Shown here: piece by piece, positions 16,522 through 25,134 of the stretch | How positions within the stretch are numbered: the stretch's first letter is position 1 | How the letters are laid out: every line of letters starts with the position of its first letter | Assembly: GCF_041435495.1 (NCBI RefSeq) | Contig: NZ_CP108644.1 | Span: 7,425,501-7,489,500 of the forward strand | Direction of reading: 5' to 3' | Length of the DNA: 64,000 bases | Source of the DNA: Streptomyces sp. NBC_01116 | GTDB taxonomy: Bacteria > Actinomycetota > Actinomycetes > Streptomycetales > Streptomycetaceae | The notes under the pieces: model-generated | Told to the model about the DNA's origin: nothing | The model's input: only the letters and a program-made list of their open reading frames with translations | The model's database searches: none | Program-made: the position numbers and the translations under genes

Positions 16522-18714
16522 GTGAGGTGGACCGGCGTGGGTGACGGGAAATGGCGTACGGCGGGCAGAGCCCTGCTGCGGGTGACCGCGGTCTGGGCGG
16601 TGTCCACCCTCACCATGCTCGCCCTGGCCGGAGCCCTGCCCGACTTCCAGCTGGAGGCCGACGACGGCGACACCATCACCAAGACGGCCTTCACCGCCGC
16701 CTGGGGCGCGGGCGCCTTCGGCCTCCTGTCGGCCCTGGTCTGGCCCGTCCTCGTGCGGGCCCTGCTCATCGTGCCCGCGCTCGTCCTGGGCGCCCTGGTC
16801 TTCTTCCTCAACGGCTCGCTGCTGCTGATAGCGCTGCGCCTCATCCCGGACGGGCGCGGCGACGCCAACCCGGAGACGGCGGTCGTCGTCGCCGCCGTGA
16901 TGTCCGCCGTGGCCTCCGCCACCTCCACCGCCCTCGCCGTCCGCGACGACGAGGCCTACCGCCGCCGGCTGTCCCGGCTCGCCGACCGGCGCCGCCGACG
17001 CGGCCGCCCCCCGGGACCGCCGGAACCGGGCCGCGACGGTCCGCCCGGCACCGTCTTCCTCCAGCTCGACGGAGTCGGCCACGACGTCCTGGTGAAGGCC
17101 GCGGCCGACGGGCTCATGCCCACCGTCGCCGGCTGGCTCGCCGACTCCTCAGGACACCGGCTCACCCCCTGGCGCACCGACTGGTCCAGCCAGACCGGCG
17201 CCAGCCAGCTCGGCATCCTGCACGGCAGCAACCACGACGTGCCCGCGTTCCGCTGGTACGAGAAGGAGACCCGCACCGTCATGGTCTCCAGCCGTCCCGC
17301 GAGCGCCCTCGAAATGCAGCGCCGCGCCATCGCGCGCACCCGCGACGGCGGTCTGCTGACCATCGACGGCGCGAGCCGGGGCAACCTGTTCAGCGGAGGA
17401 GCCGGACAGCTGGCCCTGGTGCTCTCCATGGCCGCCCGTCGCGGCAAGGGCCGCCGCTCCCGCGCCGGATACTTCGCCTACTTCTCCGACCCGGCCAACG
17501 CCACCCGTACGGCCCTCTCCTTCGTCGCCGAGGTCCTCCGCGAGATCGGCCAGTCGACCCGGGCCCGCGCCCGGAAGGTCACACCGCGGATCAAGCGCGG
17601 CGGGCTCTACCCCTTCATCCGCGCCTTCGCCACCGTCGTGGAGCGCGACGTGGTCGCCGCCGCCGTTCTCGGCGACATGTTCGCCGGACGCACCGCCGTC
17701 TACGCCGACCTCGTCGCCTACGACGAGGTCGCCCACCACTCGGGGCCCCACAGCCGCGACGCGGAGAAGGTCCTCGTACGCCTCGACCGCTCCCTCGCCC
17801 TGATCGCCAAGATCGCCGACCACACCCCGCGCGCGTACCGGATCGTGCTCCTGTCCGACCACGGACAGAGCCCCGGGGAGACGTTCGCGGGAAAGTACGG
17901 GCTCACGCTCAAGGACCTCGTCCGGGCGGGCTGCGGGCTGCCCGTGCCCCGCCGGGCCCAGCGCACCCGCAGCGCCTCCGAGGCCCGTGACGCGGTGCGG
18001 ATCGCGCTGCACCGCCCCGTCGAGGGCCAGGAGGCCGAGCACCCGGCCAAGCTCTCCGACCCGATCGTGCTGGCCTCCGGCAACCTCGGGCTGATCTCCT
18101 TCCCCGACATCGGGGGCCGCGCCTCGCGCGAACAGATCGAGCGCCGCCACCCGGCGCTGCTCTCCACGCTCGCCAACCACCCGGGAGTCGGCTTCCTCCT
18201 CGTCCGCTGCGGTGAGCACGGCTCCGTGGTGCTCGGGCCCGGCGGGGCGAAGACGCCCGTCGCCGACCTGACGGACGACGAGGGACCGCTCGCCGGCTTC
18301 GGCGTCGGGGCGGCAGCGGCCGTCCAGCGCACCGACACCTTTCCGCACGTCGCCGACATCATGGTCAACTCCATGTACGACCCCGCCACCGGGACCGTGC
18401 ACGCCTTCGAGGAGCAGGTCGGCTCGCACGGCGGCCTCGGCGGCGAGCAGTCCCGGCCGTTCCTGCTCTGGCCGCGCGGGCTGACGGACCCGCTCGACAT
18501 CGTGGCCGCCGAGACCGCGGAGGGCGCACCCGTGCCGCCGGGCGGCGGGCTGGTGGGCGCCGAAGCGGTGCACCGGGTGCTGACCCGCTGGCTCCAGGAG
18601 TCCTCCGGCCCGCAGGTACCGGTCCGGAGCGAGGGCTTCGGCGGGGCCGGCCTGGCGGACGAGCCGTTTCCGGACGGTGCCCCGGTGCGGGAAGCGCCCG
18701 GTACGACGGCCTGA
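16522..18714 (+). CDS. Phage-holin-like membrane domain fused to an alkaline-phosphatase-superfamily domain
   Basis: 730 residues. The first ~150 contain four hydrophobic segments resembling the PVL/phage_holin_4_2 domain. After a basic proline-rich linker, residues ~175-700 form an alkaline-phosphatase-superfamily (type I phosphodiesterase-like) domain: metal-binding FLQLDGVGH, a TGAS stretch where the nucleophile would sit, YDEVAHHSG, LLSDHGQS and GSHGG. The second half should face one side of the membrane with the helices as anchor. GTG 16522 is used; GTG 16537 has a better-spaced GAGGTGG and could be the true start. The substrate, perhaps an envelope polymer or lipid phosphodiester, is unknown. 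Confidence 0.8.
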   Translation: MRWTGVGDGKWRTAGRALLRVTAVWAVSTLTMLALAGALPDFQLEADDGDTITKTAFTAAWGAGAFGLLSALVWPVLVRALLIVPALVLGALVFFLNGSLLLIALRLIPDGRGDANPETAVVVAAVMSAVASATSTALAVRDDEAYRRRLSRLADRRRRRGRPPGPPEPGRDGPPGTVFLQLDGVGHDVLVKAAADGLMPTVAGWLADSSGHRLTPWRTDWSSQTGASQLGILHGSNHDVPAFRWYEKETRTVMVSSRPASALEMQRRAIARTRDGGLLTIDGASRGNLFSGGAGQLALVLSMAARRGKGRRSRAGYFAYFSDPANATRTALSFVAEVLREIGQSTRARARKVTPRIKRGGLYPFIRAFATVVERDVVAAAVLGDMFAGRTAVYADLVAYDEVAHHSGPHSRDAEKVLVRLDRSLALIAKIADHTPRAYRIVLLSDHGQSPGETFAGKYGLTLKDLVRAGCGLPVPRRAQRTRSASEARDAVRIALHRPVEGQEAEHPAKLSDPIVLASGNLGLISFPDIGGRASREQIERRHPALLSTLANHPGVGFLLVRCGEHGSVVLGPGGAKTPVADLTDDEGPLAGFGVGAAAAVQRTDTFPHVADIMVNSMYDPATGTVHAFEEQVGSHGGLGGEQSRPFLLWPRGLTDPLDIVAAETAEGAPVPPGGGLVGAEAVHRVLTRWLQESSGPQVPVRSEGFGGAGLADEPFPDGAPVREAPGTTA

Positions 18715-18760
18715 CCGGCGGACGTTCCTCCGGCGGCCCGTCGCGCGTCCGGATCAGGCC
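18708..18760. terminator. Bidirectional terminator-like hairpin between convergent genes
   Basis: GGCCTGACCGGCGGACG at 18708-18724 pairs with CGTCCGGATCAGGCC at 18746-18760, apart from a two-base bulge and one mismatch (14 pairs). It overlaps the stop codons of both convergent genes, and the loop is 21 bases. Confidence 0.5.
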
Positions 18761-19806
18761 GACTGCCGTCGTACCAGCGTCGGCGGGAAGAGCACGGAGG
18801 GGGAGGGGCCGCCCGGCTCGCCGATCTGCTTCAGCAGCAGCCGGGCCATCTCCGCCGCCATCTCCTCGACCGGCTGCCGGACCGTGGTCAGGGGCGGGTC
18901 GCAGGCGGCCGCGGCGCTGCTGTCGTCGAAGCCGACCACCGCCACGTCGGACGGCACATCGCGCCCGGCCCGGAGCAGGACCGGGAGCGCGCCCAGGGCC
19001 ATCAGGTCGGAGGCGATGAACACTCCGTCGAGGTCGGGTCGGTCCGCCAGCAGCCGCCGCATCGCCGCCGCCCCGCCCAGATGCGTGAAGTCCCCCTCGG
19101 CGCAGGTCACGTCGTCGATGCCGTGGGCGGCGACGGCCTCCAGGAAACCGGTCAGCCGCACCTGCCCCGCGGGCATGTCCTGGGGCCCCGAGATGGTGGC
19201 GATGCGCCGTCGCCCCAGCGCCGCCAGGTGATCGGCCGCCAGCCGCGCCCCGGCGTGCTGGTCCACCTCCACGTAGGCCAGCGGGGACGGACGGTGGGGG
19301 CGGCCCGCGAGGACGGCGGGCATCCTGGTGTCCTGGAGCTGCCCGGGGAGCGGGTCGTCGGCATGCGTGGTGATCAGGACGACCCCGTCGACATGGCCGT
19401 GACGCAGATACGAGAGCAACTGGCCCCGGGACGCCTCGTCGTCGGCCAGCATCACGACCATCTGGATGCCCGCGGGACGCAGCACCTCCAGCAGTCCGCT
19501 GACGACCCGCCCGAAGTACGGGTCCGAGAACATCCGGCCGACGAACGGCTCGGACATCGGCCGCCGTTCCCGCTCCGAGACCACCAGGGCCACCGAGTCG
19601 GTGCGCCGCGTCACCAGCGAGCGGGCGGCCCGGTTGGGCACGTAGCCGGTGGTCGCCACCGCCTCCTCGACCACGGTGCGCAGGGCGGGGTCCACGGTGG
19701 TCGCCCCGTTGATCACCCGGGACACCGTCGCCCGTGACACACCGGCCACGGCCGCCACGTCCTCCAAGGTCGCGGGGCGTACGGGCTGCGGCACTTCGGC
19801 TGTCAT
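18754..19806 (-). CDS. LacI family transcriptional regulator
   Basis: 350 residues. The N-terminal helix-turn-helix is typical of LacI proteins (TLEDVAAVAGVSRATVSRVI, residues 13-32), followed by the hinge region ending in YVPNRAARSLVTRR and a periplasmic-binding-protein-like sensor domain (VDGVVLIT, GFDDSSAAA, TTVRQP). It should repress sugar-related genes and be released by a ligand. TATAAA lies about 13 bases before its ATG, so the transcript may have almost no leader. The two GAGAGCGCTCTC palindromes at 21.5-21.7 kb have the CG-centred form LacI proteins bind and are possible targets. Confidence 0.92.
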   Translation of the reverse strand: MTAEVPQPVRPATLEDVAAVAGVSRATVSRVINGATTVDPALRTVVEEAVATTGYVPNRAARSLVTRRTDSVALVVSERERRPMSEPFVGRMFSDPYFGRVVSGLLEVLRPAGIQMVVMLADDEASRGQLLSYLRHGHVDGVVLITTHADDPLPGQLQDTRMPAVLAGRPHRPSPLAYVEVDQHAGARLAADHLAALGRRRIATISGPQDMPAGQVRLTGFLEAVAAHGIDDVTCAEGDFTHLGGAAAMRRLLADRPDLDGVFIASDLMALGALPVLLRAGRDVPSDVAVVGFDDSSAAAACDPPLTTVRQPVEEMAAEMARLLLKQIGEPGGPSPSVLFPPTLVRRQSA

Positions 19807-19840
19807 GCAGCCCTTTATACCCGCAGGCCGGCCGCCCCGT

Positions 19841-20467
19841 TCAGCCGAGGGCCCGCACCGCGCCCGGCAGCCGTTCCAGCTCGGCGAGGAAGGCCTCGCG
19901 CGCCGTCACGAGGGCGCGGGCCAGTCGGCGGGCGTCCGCCCGGCCGCCCGCGGTGATCTCGGAACGCGAGACCTGTGCGGACTGGCGCAGGTGGTCCCCG
20001 ATCCGCGCGAGGACGAACCGGTCGAACGCGGTTCCTTCGGCTGCGCGGGCGGTCTCCAGGTCCTGTCCGGTCACCATGCCGGGCATGTCGTGCCCCGCGT
20101 GCACATCGGTGAGCGGCAGCCCCATGCGGCCCAACAGGGTTCGCAGTCGGCCGAGTTCGGTCTCGTGTCCGGTGCGCAGTCGCACCGCGAAGGCGCGCAC
20201 CCGCGGTTCGGCGGCCCGCTCGGCGGCGAGCGTCAGGAGCTTCACCGCCTGCTGGTTCATGGGGGCCATCAGCTGGACCCAGCCGGCGTCGGTCGGGGTG
20301 GCGGACGCGGTGCCGGAGGGCGTGGGGGAGAGGCCCGGAGCGGACTCCCGTACCTCCGCGGTACGGGGCGCGGGACCCGCCGCCGACGAGCAGCCTGCCG
20401 CTCCGCCGAGACCCAGCGCGGCCAACAGGCCGAGGGCGGACGCCCGGTGGAGCGGCGGGTAGTTCAT
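19841..20467 (-). CDS. DUF305-like lipoprotein
   Basis: 208 residues from ATG 20467 (AGGAG four bases upstream). The start has a lipoprotein signal with lipobox G-A-A-G-C (cysteine near residue 26). Two ferritin-like DUF305 half-domains can be traced: the first has MAPMNQQAVKLL where the family has a M-x-x-H-H-x-x-A-V block, and the second has IGDHLRQSAQ. The diagnostic paired histidines are thus mostly lost. A linker HAGHDMPGM retains His/Met residues that could bind copper or other metal. It follows the DUF1996 gene by 101 bases, probably in the same transcript. Confidence 0.75.
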   Translation of the reverse strand: MNYPPLHRASALGLLAALGLGGAAGCSSAAGPAPRTAEVRESAPGLSPTPSGTASATPTDAGWVQLMAPMNQQAVKLLTLAAERAAEPRVRAFAVRLRTGHETELGRLRTLLGRMGLPLTDVHAGHDMPGMVTGQDLETARAAEGTAFDRFVLARIGDHLRQSAQVSRSEITAGGRADARRLARALVTAREAFLAELERLPGAVRALG

Positions 20468-20568
20468 GGGGCTCCTGAGGTGTCCTCGTACGGGAGTGGA
20501 GGGGAGGAGTCCGCCCCGGAGCCGGGCCCCGGGGCGGATGTGGAGCAGTGCACGGAGATGACGAAGGA

Positions 20569-21507
20569 TCAGGGTCGGGCGTCGAAACCGCACTTCACGA
20601 TCGCGTTGATGCAGTCGCGGACGCGCTGCGCCATCTCCTCCTCCGGCCAGACGTTGAAGAAGTCGCCGTGCATCGTGTAGCCGGGGCCGGACGCCAGCCG
20701 GAAGCGGGCGGGGTCGCCGTTCACCGGATAACGCAGTACCTGCCGGAGCTTGGGCACCGGCACCGGGTGGGTGGACGGGCAGCCTCCGGCCACCGGGTAG
20801 GCCATGTGGCTCTTGTGGTCGGCCGAGTCGAGGTCCGTGCCGTTCCAGCACTGCGGGAAGTCCAGGTAGGACTCCATCATGGTGCCGGGCGGACAGTTCA
20901 CGAAGTTCTGCGAGGGATTCACCTCACCGGCGTGCAGGCACGACCAGCGGGCGATCGTGTTGTCCTGCGGGCCGGTCGCCTTCGCGTTGCCCGCCACGAC
21001 GCGCAGGCCCTTGGGGAAGGGCTCGATCCGACGGATGACGTCGTCGCTCACGCCTTCGCCCAGGTAGTAGAACGTGGTCCCGGTGGGCTCCACCTCCTTG
21101 TCGCCGTCGTAGAGGGTGGGCACCCAGTAGGACGACAGGTCGGTCTCGGGGGCGCACGACGTACGGCCCCGCTCCAGTGAGGCCAGATCGGAACCGGCGT
21201 GCGTGGTGTCGTTGCCGAAGAAGCTGTGCATGTGGGAGGCGCCCGGCAGCCCGGGGAAGACGATCGGGTCGTCGGGGGCCCGATGGGTGTACGGGCATTC
21301 CGCGAGGAACTCGGCCACCCGCACCACGTCGGCGGCGGCCTTCGGCGCGGCTTCGGGGGCGGCCCACTCGGCCGCCGCGTTGCCCGCGTTGGCCTGGAGG
21401 AGGGAGAGGGCGAGGGCAGCCGCGGCGAGTCCGGCGATGCGGTACCGCCAGGGCGGCAGGGATCGTTGGCGGCGGTGGTCGGGGTCGCGTCGATGGCGGA
21501 AGAGCAC
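20569..21507 (-). CDS. Secreted DUF1996 domain protein
   Basis: 312 residues from GTG 21507, chosen because AGGAG lies five bases upstream; a longer frame would run through the operator region. A long basic n-region is followed by a hydrophobic signal segment (IAGLAAAALALSLLQA). The mature part matches DUF1996: FLAECPYTH, GASHMHSFFGN, the cysteine pairs in SCAPETDLSSYW and FPQCWNG, and DHKSHMAYP. Such proteins occur in fungi and actinomycetes, and their function is unknown. A perfect 16-base palindrome sits 41 bases before the start, indicating control by a LacI-type regulator. Confidence 0.88.
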   Translation of the reverse strand: MLFRHRRDPDHRRQRSLPPWRYRIAGLAAAALALSLLQANAGNAAAEWAAPEAAPKAAADVVRVAEFLAECPYTHRAPDDPIVFPGLPGASHMHSFFGNDTTHAGSDLASLERGRTSCAPETDLSSYWVPTLYDGDKEVEPTGTTFYYLGEGVSDDVIRRIEPFPKGLRVVAGNAKATGPQDNTIARWSCLHAGEVNPSQNFVNCPPGTMMESYLDFPQCWNGTDLDSADHKSHMAYPVAGGCPSTHPVPVPKLRQVLRYPVNGDPARFRLASGPGYTMHGDFFNVWPEEEMAQRVRDCINAIVKCGFDARP

Positions 21508-21547
21508 GGCACTCCTGTCCGGGGAAGTGGGGATTCCTTGATCATGA

Positions 21548-21563
21548 GAGAGAGCGCTCTCTC
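21548..21563. promoter_or_regulatory. LacI-type operator palindrome upstream of the DUF1996 gene
   Basis: GAGAGAGCGCTCTCTC is a perfect 16-base palindrome with the central CG typical of LacI-family operators. It lies 41 bases before the DUF1996 start. Confidence 0.65.
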
Positions 21564-21657
21564 GGAGGAACGTAGGATCGCCTCGTGTGCATGTCAAGGG
21601 ACTGCGCGGTACGGACAAACAAGCCTGGTCAGCGGCGAGTTGAGTTCGATTGCGTGT

Positions 21658-21669
21658 GAGAGCGCTCTC
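21658..21669. promoter_or_regulatory. LacI-type operator palindrome upstream of the ligase gene
   Basis: GAGAGCGCTCTC repeats the 12-base core of the site at 21548. The two centres are 108 bases apart, about ten helical turns, so looping between them is possible. Confidence 0.6.
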
Positions 21670-21731
21670 CCTTGATCGATGAGGAAGAGGGATCGGGGGC
21701 GTTGTCAGTGGTGGGCGGAAGAATGGTGGCC

Positions 21732-23855
21732 ATGACGAACTCAGCTGCTGTGCTCGCCGATGCCGCCGCCTATGCCGCCGCGGTGGAAGAGGCCTCCCTC
21801 GCCGCCGCCGCGTACTACGCCTCGGGCGAGAGCGCGCTGGACGACGACGCCTACGACCGGCTGGCCCGCGGCATAGCCGCGTACGAGGCGGACCACCCGG
21901 AGGAGGTGCTCGCCGACTCGCCGACGGGCAAGGTCGCGGGCGGGGCCGCCGTCGGGGACGTGCCGCACACGGTGCCCATGCTCTCGTTGGACAACGTGTT
22001 CTCGGCGGAGCAGTTCGTGACCTGGACCGCGTCCCTGGAGCGACGGCTCGGCAGGCCGGTGACCGCGTGGAGCGTGGAGCCGAAGCTCGACGGCCTGGCG
22101 GTCGCGGCGCGCTATCGGGACGGCCGGTTCGAGCGCCTCATAACGCGGGGCGACGGCACGGCGGGCGAGGACGTCTCGCACGCGGCGGGCGCCGTCGTCG
22201 GCCTCCCGGAGCGGCTGGCCGCCCCGGTCACCATCGAGGTGCGCGGCGAGATCCTCATGACGAACGAGCAGTTCGAACAGGCCAACGCGATCCGTACGGA
22301 ACACGGCGGCGCCCCCTTCGCCAACCCGCGCAACGGGGCGGCGGGCACCCTGCGCGCCAAGGACCGCGCCTACCGGGTGGAGACGACCTTCTTCGCCTAC
22401 GGCGCGCTGCCGCTGCCCGATTCCGGAGAGCTCGCCGCGACCCTAGCCGAACTGCCCCACAGCGAGGTCCTGGCGTACGTCGCCGGCCTCGGCGTGCACA
22501 CGGCCGCGGGCACCGACGTCGCGCCGCTCCGGGCCAGCACGGCCGAGGAGGTCCAGGCGCGGGTCGACGGGATAGGCACCCTGCGCGCCTCGCTGCCGTT
22601 CGGCATCGACGGGATCGTGATCAAGGCCGATCTGGCGGCCGACCAGCGTGAGGCCGGCTCCGGCACCCGCGCGCCCCGCTGGGCCATCGCCTACAAGCTG
22701 CCCGCCGTGGAGAAGATCACCCGCCTGCTGGCCGTCGAGTGGAACGTCGGGCGCACGGGCATCATCGCGCCGCGCGCCGTCCTGGAACCCGTGGAGATCG
22801 ACGGCTCCACCGTCGGTTACGCCACCCTCCACAACCCGGCCGACATCACCCGCCGCGACCTGCGGCTGGGGGACCAGGTCATGGTCTACAAGGCCGGCGA
22901 CATCATCCCGCGCATCGAGGCCCCGGTGGTGCACCTGCGCACCGGCGACGAGACGCCCATCAACTTCCCCGAGAACTGCCCGCAGTGCGGCTCGGGCATC
23001 GACACGAGCGAGCAGCGCTGGCGCTGCACCCGGGGCCGTGACTGCCGTCTGGTCGCCTCCGTCTCGTATGCGGCGGGGCGCGACCAGCTCGACATCGAGG
23101 GCCTCGGCTCCACACGGGTCGTCCAGCTCGTCGACGCGGGCCTCGTCGCGGACTTCGCGGACCTGTTCACGCTGGAGCGGGAGCAGTTGCTGGCTCTCGA
23201 CCGGATGGGCGAGACCTCCACGGACAACCTCCTGGCGGCCATCGAGACCGCCCGGACCCGGCCGCTGTCCCGGGTCTTCTGCGCCTTGGGCGTACGGGGC
23301 ACGGGGCGCTCCATGTCGCGTCGCATCGCACGGTACTTCGCGACGATGGACCGGATCGTCGCCGCTGACTCGGAGACGCTCCAGCGGGTCGACGGCATCG
23401 GCAAGGAGAAGGCGGCCGCGGTGGTCGCCGAGCTGGTGGAGCTGGCACCGCTGATCGGCAAGCTCGTCGCGGCCGGGGTGTCCATGACGGAGCCGGGAGC
23501 CACCCCGCCCCCGGAGCCCGGGGCGGAGGAGGAGACGGCCGCGACGGCGGGCGCGGGCCCGGAGGCCGGTGGCGACGCCGGCTCCACGCTGCCCCTGGCG
23601 GGAATGACCGTGGTGGTCACGGGCGCGATGTCCGGAGCGCTGGAGAAGCTGTCGCGCAACCAGATGAACGAGCTGATCGAGCGGGCGGGCGGCAAGTCGT
23701 CCTCCAGCGTCTCCAAGCGCACGAGTCTGCTGGTGGCCGGGGAGAAGGCCGGATCCAAGCGCACCAAGGCGGAGGACCTGGGGGTCCGGATCGCGGTGCC
23801 GGAGGAGTTCGCGGAGCTGGTCGGCTCCTTCCTGGCGGCGGGGGAGAGTGCCTGA
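21732..23855 (+). CDS. ligA: NAD-dependent DNA ligase (LigA type)
   Basis: 707 residues from ATG 21732; ATG 21723 and TTG 21672 are possible but would add residues not typical of the family. Domains run in order: Ia and adenylation (1-320, KLDG with K118), OB fold (325-400), four-cysteine zinc finger (C416, C419, C432, C438), helix-hairpin-helix region (about 440-590), an acidic alanine/glycine/proline linker and a C-terminal BRCT (about 625-705). It seals nicks using NAD. Streptomycetes usually carry a housekeeping LigA elsewhere; the accessory surroundings and LacI-type operator upstream suggest this is a second copy. Confidence 0.92.
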   Translation: MTNSAAVLADAAAYAAAVEEASLAAAAYYASGESALDDDAYDRLARGIAAYEADHPEEVLADSPTGKVAGGAAVGDVPHTVPMLSLDNVFSAEQFVTWTASLERRLGRPVTAWSVEPKLDGLAVAARYRDGRFERLITRGDGTAGEDVSHAAGAVVGLPERLAAPVTIEVRGEILMTNEQFEQANAIRTEHGGAPFANPRNGAAGTLRAKDRAYRVETTFFAYGALPLPDSGELAATLAELPHSEVLAYVAGLGVHTAAGTDVAPLRASTAEEVQARVDGIGTLRASLPFGIDGIVIKADLAADQREAGSGTRAPRWAIAYKLPAVEKITRLLAVEWNVGRTGIIAPRAVLEPVEIDGSTVGYATLHNPADITRRDLRLGDQVMVYKAGDIIPRIEAPVVHLRTGDETPINFPENCPQCGSGIDTSEQRWRCTRGRDCRLVASVSYAAGRDQLDIEGLGSTRVVQLVDAGLVADFADLFTLEREQLLALDRMGETSTDNLLAAIETARTRPLSRVFCALGVRGTGRSMSRRIARYFATMDRIVAADSETLQRVDGIGKEKAAAVVAELVELAPLIGKLVAAGVSMTEPGATPPPEPGAEEETAATAGAGPEAGGDAGSTLPLAGMTVVVTGAMSGALEKLSRNQMNELIERAGGKSSSSVSKRTSLLVAGEKAGSKRTKAEDLGVRIAVPEEFAELVGSFLAAGESA

Positions 23856-24018
23856 GCCGGTCGGTCCCCGGGCGCGCCGCGATGGTGCGCCTGTGAATCA
23901 GGGAGGAAGTGGCGTTCCACCACCCCGTATTGCATAGTGAGGGCTCGGTCGTGCCTCGCTATCAGTGGGGCCGACGGGTGCGTGGGCGGCTGCGACGGGC
24001 GGCCGGGGGTGAGGGACG

Positions 24019-25134
24019 ATGCGTTCTGTGCACGACGGACAGCGGCCGGGCCGCGCCGTTCCCGCGGCGACCCCCTCGACCGATCCCACCCGCTTCACCC
24101 CCGCCCGGGCGGCCCTCACTCCGGCCGTCCCGGCTCCGGCCTCCGTTTCGCCGGCCACCGCGGTCCCGGCCGTGCGCGTCCCGCTCACTTCCGCGCCCGG
24201 CGAGTGGCGAGGGCCGCTCCGCCCGGGTGCGGGCCCATGGGGGAAGGGCCCCGGACCGCTTCGTGACGGAAGCGGTGCCGGGGCGTTCGGGGCGGGGCGT
24301 TCCCACCCGGTTCTCCGGACGCGCCACCAGCGGCTGAGCGCGCCGGGCGCCCAGGGCGCACCGGGCGTCCCTCCGGCCGCCCGGGGGCTGGCCCTGGACC
24401 TGGGCAGCTCCCGCACCCGGGCGTGGGTGCCCGGCCGGGGGCTGGTCCTCGATCCGTTCCCCGGGGCCGGTCTGCACGCGGGCGAGGAGCGGCCGGTCCG
24501 GCGAGGGCGCATCGTCGACCCCGAATCCTGCGGCCGGCTGCTCGGCCGTATCGCGGACGCGGCCCTGGGCCCCGACCGCAGCGACAGCGTGATCGTGCTC
24601 AGCCACCCGGTGCTCGCCGGGGCCGAACACCGCACCGCCGCGCGCGCTCTGCTCGCCGGGCTCGGGACGACGCGCGTCCTGGTCCTCAGCAGCGCCCGCG
24701 CCGCCGCCGCGTACGCCGGGCCGAGGGACGCGGGACCTCTCCTCGTCGTCGACATGGGAGCCGAGCTGACCGAGGTCACGCTCCTCGTCAACGGACTGGT
24801 CGCCGACGCCCGGCAGGCCGAGAGCGGACTCGACGACCTCGACCCGGCGAAGCTGCCGGAGGTCCTCGTCCGTACCGTGCTCGACATGATCACGTCCATG
24901 TGGCGGCACGACCGGCACGGCGCGATCCGCGGAGCCCTGCGCAAGGGGCCGGTGCTCGCGGGCGGCGGCGCGCTGCGAGCCGACGTCACCGATCGCATCG
25001 CCCACCGCCTCGGCACCCGGGTGCGCCTGGCCGACGACCCGTCGACCACGGTCGTCCGCGGCGCCGGACAGATCCTCAGCTCCGTGCTCCGGCACCGGAC
25101 GGCGTCACCCGACCATCCCGGCCGACCGAGGTGA
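24019..25134 (+). CDS. Short MreB-like actin homologue
   Basis: 371 residues. The first ~120 are low-complexity (proline/alanine-rich) and poorly constrained, so the true start could be later than ATG 24019. The core has the actin/Hsp70 ATPase blocks: phosphate-1 GLALDLGSSRTRAWV, phosphate-2 LLVVDMGAELTEVTLL and the adenosine loop VLAGGGALRADV. It is clearly shorter between these blocks than MreB, suggesting loss of subdomains, as I recall for a small MreB-like protein of S. coelicolor. The stop overlaps the GTG of the next gene, linking it to an exported protein and SecDF. Confidence 0.8.
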   Translation: MRSVHDGQRPGRAVPAATPSTDPTRFTPARAALTPAVPAPASVSPATAVPAVRVPLTSAPGEWRGPLRPGAGPWGKGPGPLRDGSGAGAFGAGRSHPVLRTRHQRLSAPGAQGAPGVPPAARGLALDLGSSRTRAWVPGRGLVLDPFPGAGLHAGEERPVRRGRIVDPESCGRLLGRIADAALGPDRSDSVIVLSHPVLAGAEHRTAARALLAGLGTTRVLVLSSARAAAAYAGPRDAGPLLVVDMGAELTEVTLLVNGLVADARQAESGLDDLDPAKLPEVLVRTVLDMITSMWRHDRHGAIRGALRKGPVLAGGGALRADVTDRIAHRLGTRVRLADDPSTTVVRGAGQILSSVLRHRTASPDHPGRPR

